Part shown: positions 34,353-42,411 of the stretch, in pieces
Numbering within the stretch: position 1 is the stretch's first letter
Layout: each line of letters opens with the position of its first letter
NCBI RefSeq assembly: GCF_030068475.1
Contig: NZ_JAQOSP010000081.1
Location: 1 to 64,000 of the forward strand
Origin: Roseofilum acuticapitatum BLCC-M154
Lineage (GTDB): Bacteria; Cyanobacteriota; Cyanobacteriia; Cyanobacteriales; Desertifilaceae
Length of the DNA stretch: 64,000 nucleotides
Direction of reading: 5' to 3'
The notes under the pieces: generated by a model
Database searches by the model: none
What the model saw: the letters and a program-made list of their open reading frames with translations, nothing else
What the model was told of the DNA's origin: nothing
Position numbers and translations under genes: made by a program

Positions 34353-34375
34353 GGTCGATCGCTATTGTAGTGGAT
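34353..34375 (-). promoter_or_regulatory. Conserved upstream block of TPR-trypsin gene
   Basis: 23 bases identical to 40408-40430, upstream of the second paralogue. On the minus strand it contains TACAAT, a possible -10. It shows that the duplication included the promoter or that the site is selected. Confidence 0.45.
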
Positions 34376-34443
34376 ACTTGGGGGTTGGGGTTCGTCAAAT
34401 CAGTTGTAGAGAGGCGGGGACGGCTCCCCATCTCCCTATCTCA

Positions 34444-35787
34444 CTATCCCCCCATCTCCCCGATCAATTGTTGTAGTTTAGGGGAAATTTCCATGGGTAC
34501 AGGAACGGGATCTTCTAATTGGCGACAGGAGGGGGGAAGACTGAGGACAGAGGTGCGGGTACGCTCTTGGATCAGATCGAGGGTATCGGGAAGAGTGACG
34601 AATTCTCCGGCTTTGAGCAGGGGTTGCAAGAGGGGGGTTTCTTCGGGTTCGGGGGGTTCATGGATTAAACCGAGGCGATCGCCGATACATTCTCCCTCAT
34701 GGAGTCGCCGAAAGATTTGTTTGCGTCCAGGATAGCTGACTTTATTGGTGGAGCGCTTCATCACTGGTTTGTCTGCAATTTCCACCAGTTTATAGACTCC
34801 GTTCACTGGGGAACCGGTGACCAATTTTGTGCCAATTCCATAGCCATCAATACAAGCACCGGCTTGATTTAAGCGTTGCATTTCGTATTCGTCAATGTCT
34901 CCACTGACAAAAATGGGCGCTTGGGGCAAGATTTGGCGGATGTTCTGGGATAGAGTAACCAGATCTCCGGAGTCTAGGCGAATACCGGCAACGTCTAGGG
35001 TTCCCGCTTTTGTTTGCTCGGCTAACCGTTCGGCTGCTGCCAAGCTGTCGTAGGTGTCAATTAACAAAGGAGCGCCGGGAAAATAGCGGTAAAAGGCTTG
35101 AAAGGCGGCATCTTCTGCACCTTCGCAGGCGGCGATCGCCATTACGAGAGAATGAGCCATGGTTCCTGCGGGGTTGCGACCCAATTTTAGGGCGGCTAAT
35201 ACATTGGATGTGGCATCCATTCCCCCGGCGATCGCCGCTCGTGCTGCCCAGAGTGCCCCCTGGGGACTAAAAGCCCGTCTTGTGCCAAATTCCAGGATCG
35301 AGGCATCCTCACCCGCCATATCCCGCATTCGGGCGGCTTTGGTGGCGATGAGGGTTTGATAATTTAAGGTATTGAGTAAATAGGTTTCCACCAGTTGAGC
35401 TTGCCAGAGGGGAGCTTCAATTCTCAAGAGGGGTTGATTGGCAAAAATAGCGGTTCCTTCGGGTACAGCCCAAACATCGCCAGTAAAGCGAAACTGGGCT
35501 AATTTTGTCCAAAACTCGGCAGGGGCATGGTCAAAAATACCCGTTGCTCGGAGTGCTTGAATCTGATCGGGCGTAAATTGCAGGTTTTGCAGATACTCCA
35601 GCGCCGGTTGCACTCCCATGGCGATCAGGTAACCGAAACCTGGAGGTAAACGGCGGGTGAACAGTTCAAAGCTGGCGCGGTGTTCTGCTATGCCTTCGCC
35701 GATGTAACAGGCGTTCATGGTGAGCTGATAGAGATCGGTGAGTAGGCTGTTGTCTGCGAGGTTGAGGGTGAGTAAGGAGTGTTGCAT
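34444..35787 (-). CDS. pncB: Nicotinate phosphoribosyltransferase
   Basis: 447 residues. Key segments are LADNSLLTDLYQLTMNACY, LFTRRLPPGFGYLIAMG, the catalytic region DASILEFGTRRAFSPQGALW, and RLDSGDLVTLSQNIRQIL with FVSGDIDEYEMQRL and DGYGIGTKLVTG (phosphate loop). The family makes nicotinate mononucleotide from nicotinate and PRPP, the first step of NAD salvage, feeding NadD. Its promoter carries the same 23-bp inverted repeat as nadD. Its C-terminal tail is longer than needed and ends near PPSCRQLEDPVPVPMEISPK. Confidence 0.95.
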   Translation of the reverse strand: MQHSLLTLNLADNSLLTDLYQLTMNACYIGEGIAEHRASFELFTRRLPPGFGYLIAMGVQPALEYLQNLQFTPDQIQALRATGIFDHAPAEFWTKLAQFRFTGDVWAVPEGTAIFANQPLLRIEAPLWQAQLVETYLLNTLNYQTLIATKAARMRDMAGEDASILEFGTRRAFSPQGALWAARAAIAGGMDATSNVLAALKLGRNPAGTMAHSLVMAIAACEGAEDAAFQAFYRYFPGAPLLIDTYDSLAAAERLAEQTKAGTLDVAGIRLDSGDLVTLSQNIRQILPQAPIFVSGDIDEYEMQRLNQAGACIDGYGIGTKLVTGSPVNGVYKLVEIADKPVMKRSTNKVSYPGRKQIFRRLHEGECIGDRLGLIHEPPEPEETPLLQPLLKAGEFVTLPDTLDLIQERTRTSVLSLPPSCRQLEDPVPVPMEISPKLQQLIGEMGG

Positions 35788-35824
35788 TTTGGCGATCGCC
35801 TCCTTTAAGGCTGCTTCCCTTCCT

Positions 35825-35855
35825 ATTATAGTAGATTAAACCATAATTGTGTCAA
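35825..35855 (-). promoter_or_regulatory. pncB promoter with candidate NrtR operator
   Basis: Minus-strand TTGACA (35850-35855) and TATAAT (35825-35830), 19 bases apart, overlap ATTATGGT-N7-ACTATAAT (35825-35847). 29 of the first 34 bases equal the nadD upstream block. The start codon is about 31 bases downstream of the predicted transcription start. Confidence 0.65.
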
Positions 35856-35881
35856 CCTATTTTTATAAAAACCACCTTTAC

Positions 35882-37174
35882 TCAGGGATTGGGGGGAACT
35901 TTGGGGTCATTCTCCGGAAGCGTGACAAACAAATAGGGCAATAAAAACCCAATGACTGCCGCAGCAAATGATAGGGCAGCCGTAATTTGATCGGGACTCA
36001 GATAACGACTGAGCCAACTGGAGTTTAAGGTTTGTACGGGATAATCTGGATCGAGTCCTACAGTCAACTTCTTGCTTTTCCCCGCTAACCTAACTTGCAG
36101 CCCTACAGGATCACAATTGAGGTCAAAATAGCGCAATTTCTCAATATCCTGAGCATCTGCTGTGGTTAAAAATTGATTGTCCTGTATCGTTAGAGTTTTA
36201 TCATTCATACGGACTTCCCCTTTCAGAATAGAAGAGTGAGGGAAATCATTGCGAGAATCTCCCACGCGATCGATCCATTTTAAGCTCACATCAGTTACCG
36301 GTAAATTTCTCCCAATCCATTCCGGTTCTGTCTGCATGTTTTCCCTAAAATTTAGCGATAACTGGGTTGAAGAAAACAGGGCTAATTCAGGATTGAGGGG
36401 CGCATTAGGAGTAAATTGAAGTTCGGTGATGGGGGCTTCTAATCCCTCTATTTTGATATTTTCAAGGACTAAAATAAAGAGTTCTGGATTGAGTTTGAGT
36501 TGTAGAATAGCCGGTTTTTGGGGGGACTCATTGGTAGGAAAGTTCAACCCCAGATTCAGTTGAGTTTCCGGAGGATAGGAACGATAACTGAGATTGACTT
36601 GAGTGGTTGAATTTAAAGCCAGCCGATCGATCGCTAAACCTTGAGCAGTTGAAGGATAGAGTAACAGGTGACTGTTGGCTTCAGAAAAGGTAAACGAGAG
36701 TTCTGTTTTTTGGCTTAAAATTGAGTTGATTTGAGGATTTTCTGGACTGGTAAAAGTTCCCCTTAAGGTTAGAGTTTCTGAGGAGGTTTGTAAACTTAAA
36801 GAGGTTAGATCGTCGATATTTTGCAGCAAGAAGCGGGAGTTGGGTTCCGGAGTCGTGAATTGAATATGACTGATGAGTAAGGTGGCTTCAAAGTTTTGGG
36901 TTCCGGGAATAAAAAAGTGGGTCAGCAAGATAATAAAAGATACGGAACATAGGATAAATGCAGCGATTTTATCTTTTTTACTTGTCAAGCGTTTGAAGGG
37001 AATGGGGGAGACTTCAGCGAGGATCAGAATGATTTTGAAAAAGCCGACTATGGGTAAATATATCAATACCGACAGAATCCAGGCAAGCCCATCGATAAGG
37101 TGAGACCAAATAGGGCGATCTCGGTCAGATTTTGAGGCGTTCTGTTTGGGGTGGTTTCGGTTGGAAGATTTCAT
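35882..37174 (-). CDS. Membrane protein of unknown function
   Basis: 430 residues. Two hydrophobic segments near the N-terminus (about 30-52, LAWILSVLIYLPIVGFFKIILIL, and about 70-90, AAFILCSVSFIILLTHFFI) are followed by a long beta-rich extracytoplasmic region with many SFTFSEAN/LQLKLNPEL-type strands. A third membrane segment lies near the C-terminus (ALSFAAAVIGFLLPYLFVTLP). I recognise no family. It sits 94 bases downstream of pncB's start region, on the same strand, and before another envelope protein. Confidence 0.6.
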   Translation of the reverse strand: MKSSNRNHPKQNASKSDRDRPIWSHLIDGLAWILSVLIYLPIVGFFKIILILAEVSPIPFKRLTSKKDKIAAFILCSVSFIILLTHFFIPGTQNFEATLLISHIQFTTPEPNSRFLLQNIDDLTSLSLQTSSETLTLRGTFTSPENPQINSILSQKTELSFTFSEANSHLLLYPSTAQGLAIDRLALNSTTQVNLSYRSYPPETQLNLGLNFPTNESPQKPAILQLKLNPELFILVLENIKIEGLEAPITELQFTPNAPLNPELALFSSTQLSLNFRENMQTEPEWIGRNLPVTDVSLKWIDRVGDSRNDFPHSSILKGEVRMNDKTLTIQDNQFLTTADAQDIEKLRYFDLNCDPVGLQVRLAGKSKKLTVGLDPDYPVQTLNSSWLSRYLSPDQITAALSFAAAVIGFLLPYLFVTLPENDPKVPPNP

Positions 37175-37199
37175 CTAGGAGTTATGTTCAAATTAGGCG

Positions 37200-37928
37200 C
37201 TAAAACCAGGCTGGATTATGATAAAATAGAATAATTCGGGTATCCGTTTCTTTAGGTTGTCCTGGTTTTTGTTGTTCCATCACTATATAGAGTTCGTAGC
37301 GTCCCGCAGGAGCATTACCAAATGTCCAAGTAAAGGGGACTTGTCCAGTTTTGGGAATTTTTTGGGAAATATTATGGTAAATTCTACCGTCTTTGCGAAT
37401 TTGTACAGTGGGGAAAGTGGTACGTGCATTGCCGACAAATAGGGTGAATTCGTAGCGTTGAGAAGAGGGGTCGAGAATAACGGGATAGTAGATAGTTTCG
37501 CTCTTTTGGGTCAGATATGCAGTGGCTCGCAGACTATCGGGAGCAACTCTAGCTCGTTGTAAAATGGGCTGGGTATCTAAGTTATATTCCATACCATTGC
37601 GGATAGGCAAGAAGCGGTTGAGGTTGTCGAGCAGGTAACCGCGATCGAACGATTGCATGATAAATTGGGGCTGTTGGTTAATGCCGGGAATGCGGAGGGT
37701 GAGGGGGTTGGGATATGCCGCAGGTGCGCCCGTGGTAAAGGATACTAAGCGAATGCTGGCGCTAATGTCGTGATTGACTAAGCCTTCGCAGCGATCGCCC
37801 CTATCCATATAGGCTAGACTATTACGGTTACCCGTGGGACAAGCCAAAGCCGGTGTAGCGCTGAGGGTAACCGCGAGAGATAGGAGCGTTAGGAAAATTT
37901 TGGTATTTCTGCAAGCGGACATCAACAT
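37200..37928 (-). CDS. Secreted protein of unknown function
   Basis: 242 residues with a signal peptide (KIFLTLLSLAVTLSATPALA, about 10-29). Two cysteines at about 30 and 48 bracket a short polar loop. The mature part is beta-rich, with FTLFVGNARTTFPTVQIRKDG and WTFGNAPAGRYELYIVMEQQ near the end, resembling a periplasmic beta sandwich. No known motif is visible. It is 25 bases upstream of the membrane protein gene on the same strand and may form an operon with it. Confidence 0.55.
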   Translation of the reverse strand: MLMSACRNTKIFLTLLSLAVTLSATPALACPTGNRNSLAYMDRGDRCEGLVNHDISASIRLVSFTTGAPAAYPNPLTLRIPGINQQPQFIMQSFDRGYLLDNLNRFLPIRNGMEYNLDTQPILQRARVAPDSLRATAYLTQKSETIYYPVILDPSSQRYEFTLFVGNARTTFPTVQIRKDGRIYHNISQKIPKTGQVPFTWTFGNAPAGRYELYIVMEQQKPGQPKETDTRIILFYHNPAWF

Positions 37929-37976
37929 GATTCAAGCCTCACTCAAGACTGATTCTATTATAAGAAACATTATCCT

Positions 37977-38142
37977 GTAGGGGCGGGTTATACCCAAATA
38001 TAGGATACCCACAAATCAATTCTCTCAACCCGCCCCCACCCCACCATTAAACCCACCGGATAGAATTGTCTCGATGTCGTGTTGGGCGGGTTTACAAAGG
38101 TTATCGGTGGGTTTTGAAAATGATTGGTGAACCCGCCCCTAC
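37977..38142. mobile_element. MITE-like element, GTAGGGGCGGGTT ends, copy 1
   Basis: 166 bases with perfect 13-bp terminal inverted repeats (GTAGGGGCGGGTT at 37977-37989, AACCCGCCCCTAC at 38130-38142). The inside holds ACCCGCCCCCACCCC and GTTGGGCGGGTTTACAAAGG and no coding frame. ATCCT stands on the left and again three bases beyond the right end. A related 138-base copy is at 38799-38936. Confidence 0.75.
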
Positions 38143-38171
38143 GAATCCTGATTGTTTTCTCATTTTCAGAT

Positions 38172-38741
38172 TTAGGATAATGTTAAATAACCAAATAAAC
38201 CATCGCAGGAGAGGCGAAACCCCGGTAAAATGCTCAAGGTGGGGAGAATAGCTTCCCCTTGGTGAACTTGGGGTTGTTGTTGAGGCTTGAAGCTCATCAC
38301 AGAACGTACCTCTGGATCAATTAACCAGCCTAACTCTGTACCGTTATTGAGACAAAAGAGAATCTTTTCAATCACTTGCATAGAACTTTGCTCAGGGGAG
38401 AGAATTTCAATCGCCCAATTGGGGGCAGCAGTAAAGGTATCGGTAACTTCTCCTTCTGGGTTTAAGGGGATGCGTTGCCAGGAAAAGACGCTAATATCAG
38501 GAACCAGAGAACGACCGGCAAATGTACAGCGCAGTTCAGTAAATGCCAGGGCAATCTTTTCCGGTTCTGCCACCTGATTGAGTGCCGTAGCTAAACCCGT
38601 TTGCAACCGGCTATGTCGTCCTTTAGGCATGGGTTTAGAAGAGATTTGGCCATTACTATATTCTTGTGCGGGTTGGGTTTCTGGGAGGTTGAGAAAGGCT
38701 TCGAGAGACAGTTGAGAGGCAACAACCATAATCATGAGCAA
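38172..38741 (-). CDS. Uma2 family protein
   Basis: 189 residues, probably from the inner ATG at 38729 (MVVASQLSLEAFLNLPE). It has the family opening, MPKGRHSRLQTGLATALN, LRCTFAGRSLVPDISVFSW, WAIEILSPEQSSMQVIEKI and GTELGWLIDPEVRSVMSF, a PD-(D/E)XK nuclease-like pattern with the PDISVF...EILSP core. The function of this expanded cyanobacterial family is unproven. It is bracketed by two MITE-like elements. The shadow of the same family at position 1 has a different tail. Confidence 0.88.
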   Translation of the reverse strand: MLMIMVVASQLSLEAFLNLPETQPAQEYSNGQISSKPMPKGRHSRLQTGLATALNQVAEPEKIALAFTELRCTFAGRSLVPDISVFSWQRIPLNPEGEVTDTFTAAPNWAIEILSPEQSSMQVIEKILFCLNNGTELGWLIDPEVRSVMSFKPQQQPQVHQGEAILPTLSILPGFRLSCDGLFGYLTLS

Positions 38742-38798
38742 TGAATAATGAATTAGTGTAGACCAGTTGGGCGGGTTTCGCTGTTAATCGATCGTCCT

Positions 38799-38936
38799 GT
38801 AGGGGCGGGTTATACCCAAATCTAGAACACCAAGCCATCAATGAACTAAACCCGCCCCCACCCCTTGATGTCCGGTTGGGCGGGTTTACAAAGGTTATTG
38901 GTAGGTTTTGAAAAGGATTGGTGAACCCGCCCCTAC
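38799..38936. mobile_element. MITE-like element, GTAGGGGCGGGTT ends, copy 2
   Basis: 138 bases with the same 13-bp terminal inverted repeats as 37977-38142 and the same inner CCCGCCCCCACCCC, but with a shorter middle. Both lie in the same orientation relative to the Uma2 gene between them. Confidence 0.75.
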
Positions 38937-38974
38937 GAATCCATTGTTAATTGTTCATTGTTCATTGTTAATTT

Positions 38975-40360
38975 TTAATTCATCACCCCCCAGCGCCGCA
39001 ACTGTTCAACCACCGAATCAATGGGGTGGCCGAAACCGAAACCCCGCGTCGCGATAGGATTTTCGGGGATGTCTGGTGTGGCGATATTGGGGTCGGTGTC
39101 GATACCTTCAGTGGTAATCAGTTGGATGACAATACCGATGACTTCCTTGGTTTCCGAGTTGAGAATGGGGCCGCCAGAATTGCCAGAGGCGAGGTTTGCG
39201 TCTAGGGTCATCTTATGGCTGTTGAAGTTAACATTGGTGACGTTGCCGATGACCACATTCCAGTGGTCGCTCAGATTATAGGGATGACCGATAATCGTCA
39301 CCGGTTGGGTGCGCGGAATAGCACCGGAATGGAATTTCAGGGGGCGGATGGTGTCGTCGTCTTCTCGGATGCCTTCCACTTTAATCACCGCTAGGTCGAG
39401 GGGGTCTCCAGGACGGGTAATGTGTTCCAACGTCGCTGGGTAGGGGGTACGTTGGTTATAGTCTAGGGTGCTGAAAAACTCCACTTGAATGGTTTCGCTG
39501 GGACGGTTGCCGTGTTGAATGACATGGCGGTTGGTCATAATCCAGAGGGTATCCCCTTCGCGCTTGAAGATCCAACCCGTGCCATAGTCTTTACCCTGGC
39601 TGTTTTCGGTAATGATGCGAACCGTGGAGCGCATTTCATAGACCAGGGGTTCGTCTTCTGGGCTGGGAACATAGGCCAGGTCGCTGGGTGGGGGTGGGGT
39701 GCGCTGTTGGGCCAGGAGGCGCTCGGCTTCCTGGAGGTTGTTTTGGGCAGCGACAAAGTTGGGGTCAATTTGAAGGGATTTTTTGTATTCGGCAATGGCC
39801 CCTTGCAGGTCGCCTTGTTGTTGCAGGGCATAGCCGAGAGCATTGTGAGCGAGGGTATGGGCGCTGGCTGGTGTGGCTTTTTCATCGGGTAAACTGAGGG
39901 CGCGGCGATAGGACTGCACTGCCTCCGGGAGTTTCCCTTGCTGTCTGAGGGCAAGGCCCAGGTTGTTGTGAGCGCCGGCAAATTCGGGGTCAAGTTGAAG
40001 AGCGCGGCGATAGGACTGCTCTGCCTCCGTCAGTTTCCCTTGGTCTCTGAGGGCATTGCCCAGGTTGTTGTGAGCGCCGGCAAATTCGGGGTCAAGTTGA
40101 AGGGCGCGGCGATAGGACTGCACTGCCTCGGTGAGTTTCCCTTGGTTTCTGAGGGCATTGCCCAGGTTGATGTGAGCGCCTGAATTATCTGGGTCTTCTC
40201 GGATGACTCTGAGCCAAATTAATTCGGCTTGGGCATAGTTGCCAGCACTCTGGGCTGCGTTGCCCTGTTTCCATAACTCGTCAATCGTTTGGGCAATGGT
40301 CGCTTGGGGAGTGACGACCACGGCGAGAGTTAACCAAAATGCCCAGAATTTGCGAAACAC
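38975..40360 (-). CDS. Secreted TPR protein with active trypsin-like domain, paralogue
   Basis: 461 residues, GTG start at 40360, the same start codon as its paralogue at 34326; the frame is open upstream but without relatedness. A signal peptide (VTPQATIAQ end, about 1-24) is followed by about six TPR units (30-215), fewer than the 661-residue relative. The trypsin domain (235-461) keeps H279 (TNRHVI), D322 (LDLAVI) and S395 (GNSGGP). Signal peptides and domain ends of the two genes are almost identical, pointing to a recent duplication. There is no PDZ domain. Role presumably periplasmic proteolysis. Confidence 0.9.
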   Translation of the reverse strand: MFRKFWAFWLTLAVVVTPQATIAQTIDELWKQGNAAQSAGNYAQAELIWLRVIREDPDNSGAHINLGNALRNQGKLTEAVQSYRRALQLDPEFAGAHNNLGNALRDQGKLTEAEQSYRRALQLDPEFAGAHNNLGLALRQQGKLPEAVQSYRRALSLPDEKATPASAHTLAHNALGYALQQQGDLQGAIAEYKKSLQIDPNFVAAQNNLQEAERLLAQQRTPPPPSDLAYVPSPEDEPLVYEMRSTVRIITENSQGKDYGTGWIFKREGDTLWIMTNRHVIQHGNRPSETIQVEFFSTLDYNQRTPYPATLEHITRPGDPLDLAVIKVEGIREDDDTIRPLKFHSGAIPRTQPVTIIGHPYNLSDHWNVVIGNVTNVNFNSHKMTLDANLASGNSGGPILNSETKEVIGIVIQLITTEGIDTDPNIATPDIPENPIATRGFGFGHPIDSVVEQLRRWGVMN

Positions 40361-40364
40361 GGTA

Positions 40365-40493
40365 TCAATTAACAATGAACAATGAACAATGAACAATGAA
40401 CAATGGGGGTCGATCGCTATTGTAGTGGATTTTTGCGGGTGGGGGGTTTTCATCTCCCCATCCCCCCATCCCCCCATCCCCCACTCCCCACTC
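40365..40493. repeat. Short tandem repeats upstream of the paralogue
   Basis: GAACAAT-type units (40365-40405) and CCCCCAT-type heptamers (40451-40493). The conserved block 40408-40430 sits between them. Confidence 0.7.
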
Positions 40494-40556
40494 ATTATTA
40501 CTAAACGCAACAGAATATAAAGAATAGTAGCGTAGCGATCCCACTTGTCAGAGAAT

Positions 40557-40565
40557 TGCTATAAT
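40557..40565 (+). promoter_or_regulatory. Extended -10 promoter of the 48-residue gene
   Basis: TGCTATAAT, a perfect TGN extended -10 box. No clear -35 box lies at 17 bases. Transcription would start near 40572, with a 45-base leader. Confidence 0.6.
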
Positions 40566-40616
40566 CAAGACATCAGGAATAAATCCAATAATTTCAATTC
40601 AAGAAAGGAGACAGTT

Positions 40617-40763
40617 ATGAATATGTTTTCTGCCATAAACGATCTCGTGATGTATATGTTTGATGCCATCGGCGAAATCTTCAGTCCCAATCACGATCAA
40701 TATCCCAGTGTTGGCGTACAACCCTTTAACGGTGAAGCCTTGTCCGAGTGGATGGAATTCTAA
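40617..40763 (+). CDS. Small 48-residue protein
   Basis: 48 residues from ATG 40617, with AAAGGAG seven bases upstream. The sequence runs MNMFSAINDLVMYMFDAIGE (amphipathic or hydrophobic helix), then IFSPNHDQYPSVGVQPFNGE and ALSEWMEF. The Tyr-Pro-x-x-Gly-Val-Gln-Pro-Phe core looks like a conserved binding stretch. A longer open frame upstream lacks a Shine-Dalgarno. It has its own extended -10 promoter and a terminator, so it is a monocistronic gene. I do not recognise a characterised family. Confidence 0.7.
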   Translation: MNMFSAINDLVMYMFDAIGEIFSPNHDQYPSVGVQPFNGEALSEWMEF

Positions 40764-40819
40764 TCTTGTTGGAAACCTTTTGAGAGAAACGCTTAAATTT
40801 TATGAATCTGTTGACCCTT

Positions 40820-40856
40820 CCCGGTAGTTTGTTCCCAAACAGGCTACCGGGTTTCT
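40820..40856 (+). terminator. Terminator of the 48-residue gene
   Basis: CCCGGTAG (40820-40827) and CTACCGGG (40844-40851) form an 8-bp stem, followed by TTTCTC. Confidence 0.65.
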
Positions 40857-40875
40857 CATGGCACTACACTAGGCG

Positions 40876-41322
40876 TTAAGACTTAGCAGAGATGGGTTGA
40901 TCGTCAAAGAGATTTAAGGGGAAATAACCAAAGGTTCCATTGAGTTGATCGTAGTCAGAAGATAAACAAGAAATTAAAACCCCTCGATAGTCTCCTGTAT
41001 AGCTATCGTGATAATGGGCTAAGGTTTGGCCATTAAACTTAATATAAACCGGTTCATCGATCGCCGGAAGTTGCACCAGATTAAAGGGAACCGGATAGCC
41101 CAAAGCGCTCAAATAATGGGCAAGAGCGGTAAACCCTTGCGTCCCCTCATCGGCACACACCCCGAAATTATGATGATCGGCTAAACTCGCAACATGGATT
41201 AAGTGCGATCGCAGTTGCTCCCGTTGCTCTGGTACACTCAGATCCACAGACTCCGGTTGCAGACTAAACACTTGCAGATACTTAAGAGCAGCTTGGGTTT
41301 CAAGACTCAAAGATAAGGACAC
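40876..41322 (-). CDS. DUF1824 family protein
   Basis: 148 residues. LRSHLIHVASLADHHNFGVCADEGTQGFTALAHYLSALGY, YIKFNGQTLAHYHDSYTGDYRGVLISCLSSDYDQLNGTFGYFPLNLF are the family's conserved blocks (the RGVLIS-x-x-SS core). DUF1824 is a cyanobacterial/plastid family of unknown function. The start is 61 bases from the UbiA gene's stop on the same strand. Confidence 0.85.
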   Translation of the reverse strand: MSLSLSLETQAALKYLQVFSLQPESVDLSVPEQREQLRSHLIHVASLADHHNFGVCADEGTQGFTALAHYLSALGYPVPFNLVQLPAIDEPVYIKFNGQTLAHYHDSYTGDYRGVLISCLSSDYDQLNGTFGYFPLNLFDDQPISAKS

Positions 41323-41382
41323 AATGGGTAAGGATAATAGAACAGCAAGCCATCATCATAGCGAAAGAGGGACACACCAGTG

Positions 41383-42270
41383 CTATCCCAACAGTGTGCC
41401 GGAAATCATGGCAGCTAAGAGCATGAAGCCAATGATTACATTTTGACCAAAAATTTGCCCGTAGAGACTGGGGGAAACCTCCGGTTGTAGGAGATCGTAA
41501 ACCTGTTTCGCCCAAAAAATCACCGCCAGGCTCCACCCTAACCAAAATGTCCAATGGAGCGCCATTATTTGGCTCTCTAGGGCTAATAAAAGGGCAGTTC
41601 CGGCAAAAAAGACTCCCACGGCGATCGGAGTGTTATCGCCGAAAAATAGGGCGCTGGAGTTGACTCCGATGCGTTGGTCATCTTGGCGATCGGGCAGGGC
41701 ATAGACGGTATCAAAACCGAGAGTCCAGAGGACAACTGCCCCCCAGAGTACCCAGGTGGCGGGTTCTAGGTTGGCGGTAATGGCGCTCCAGCAGATGAGG
41801 ACGGCAAAGCCCCAGGCAATGGAGAGAACCAGTTGGGGCACGGGAAAGACTCGTTTGGCAGTGGGATACAGGACGATGACGGGAACAGCAGCAACGCAGA
41901 GCAGGAAACTAAACCGGTTGAGATAGAGGGCTAGGAGGGCAGCACAAAATAGGGCTAAAATGGCGATCGCCACTCCCACCTGAACTGAGAGAGCGCGAGA
42001 CGCTAGGGGACGGGTTTGGGTGCGTTCCACTTCCGGGTCAATATTGCGATCCCACAGGTCATTAATCACACATCCAGCAGCACTGGTGACGAATGTTCCG
42101 ACAATAATCACACCCACTAGGGGCAAGGGGGGAGTCCCTTGGGCAGCCAGGAATACAGCCCATAGGGCGGGAATCATGAGAATAAAGCGACCGGCGGGTT
42201 TATGCCAGCGTAAGAGTTTAATGATACTGAGCCAGGTGGGATCGGTTTGGGATGGTGATGGACTAACCAT
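41383..42270 (-). CDS. UbiA-type 4-hydroxybenzoate polyprenyltransferase
   Basis: 295 residues from ATG 42270 (MVSPSPSQTDPTWL); a longer frame upstream has no support. The two Asp-rich motifs are NDLWDRNIDPEVERTQTRP (first, binding the prenyl diphosphate) and YALPDRQDDQRIGV (second). About nine transmembrane helices follow. In cyanobacteria this enzyme prenylates 4-hydroxybenzoate for plastoquinone synthesis, so it supplies the cytochrome b6f substrate pool. Gene order to DUF1824 is same-strand. Confidence 0.93.
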   Translation of the reverse strand: MVSPSPSQTDPTWLSIIKLLRWHKPAGRFILMIPALWAVFLAAQGTPPLPLVGVIIVGTFVTSAAGCVINDLWDRNIDPEVERTQTRPLASRALSVQVGVAIAILALFCAALLALYLNRFSFLLCVAAVPVIVLYPTAKRVFPVPQLVLSIAWGFAVLICWSAITANLEPATWVLWGAVVLWTLGFDTVYALPDRQDDQRIGVNSSALFFGDNTPIAVGVFFAGTALLLALESQIMALHWTFWLGWSLAVIFWAKQVYDLLQPEVSPSLYGQIFGQNVIIGFMLLAAMISGTLLG

Positions 42271-42411
42271 AGTGAATGAGATTGAATGAGTTGAAAGGAG
42301 AGAGCGATCGTTAATAGGGTTTTTCAAGTCAATATACACATTTATTGGCTTGTCCGTCACCCAGGAAAGAAAGGTAGTAAATTAGGATAAATACTTTGCA
42401 TCCTATCCTCC

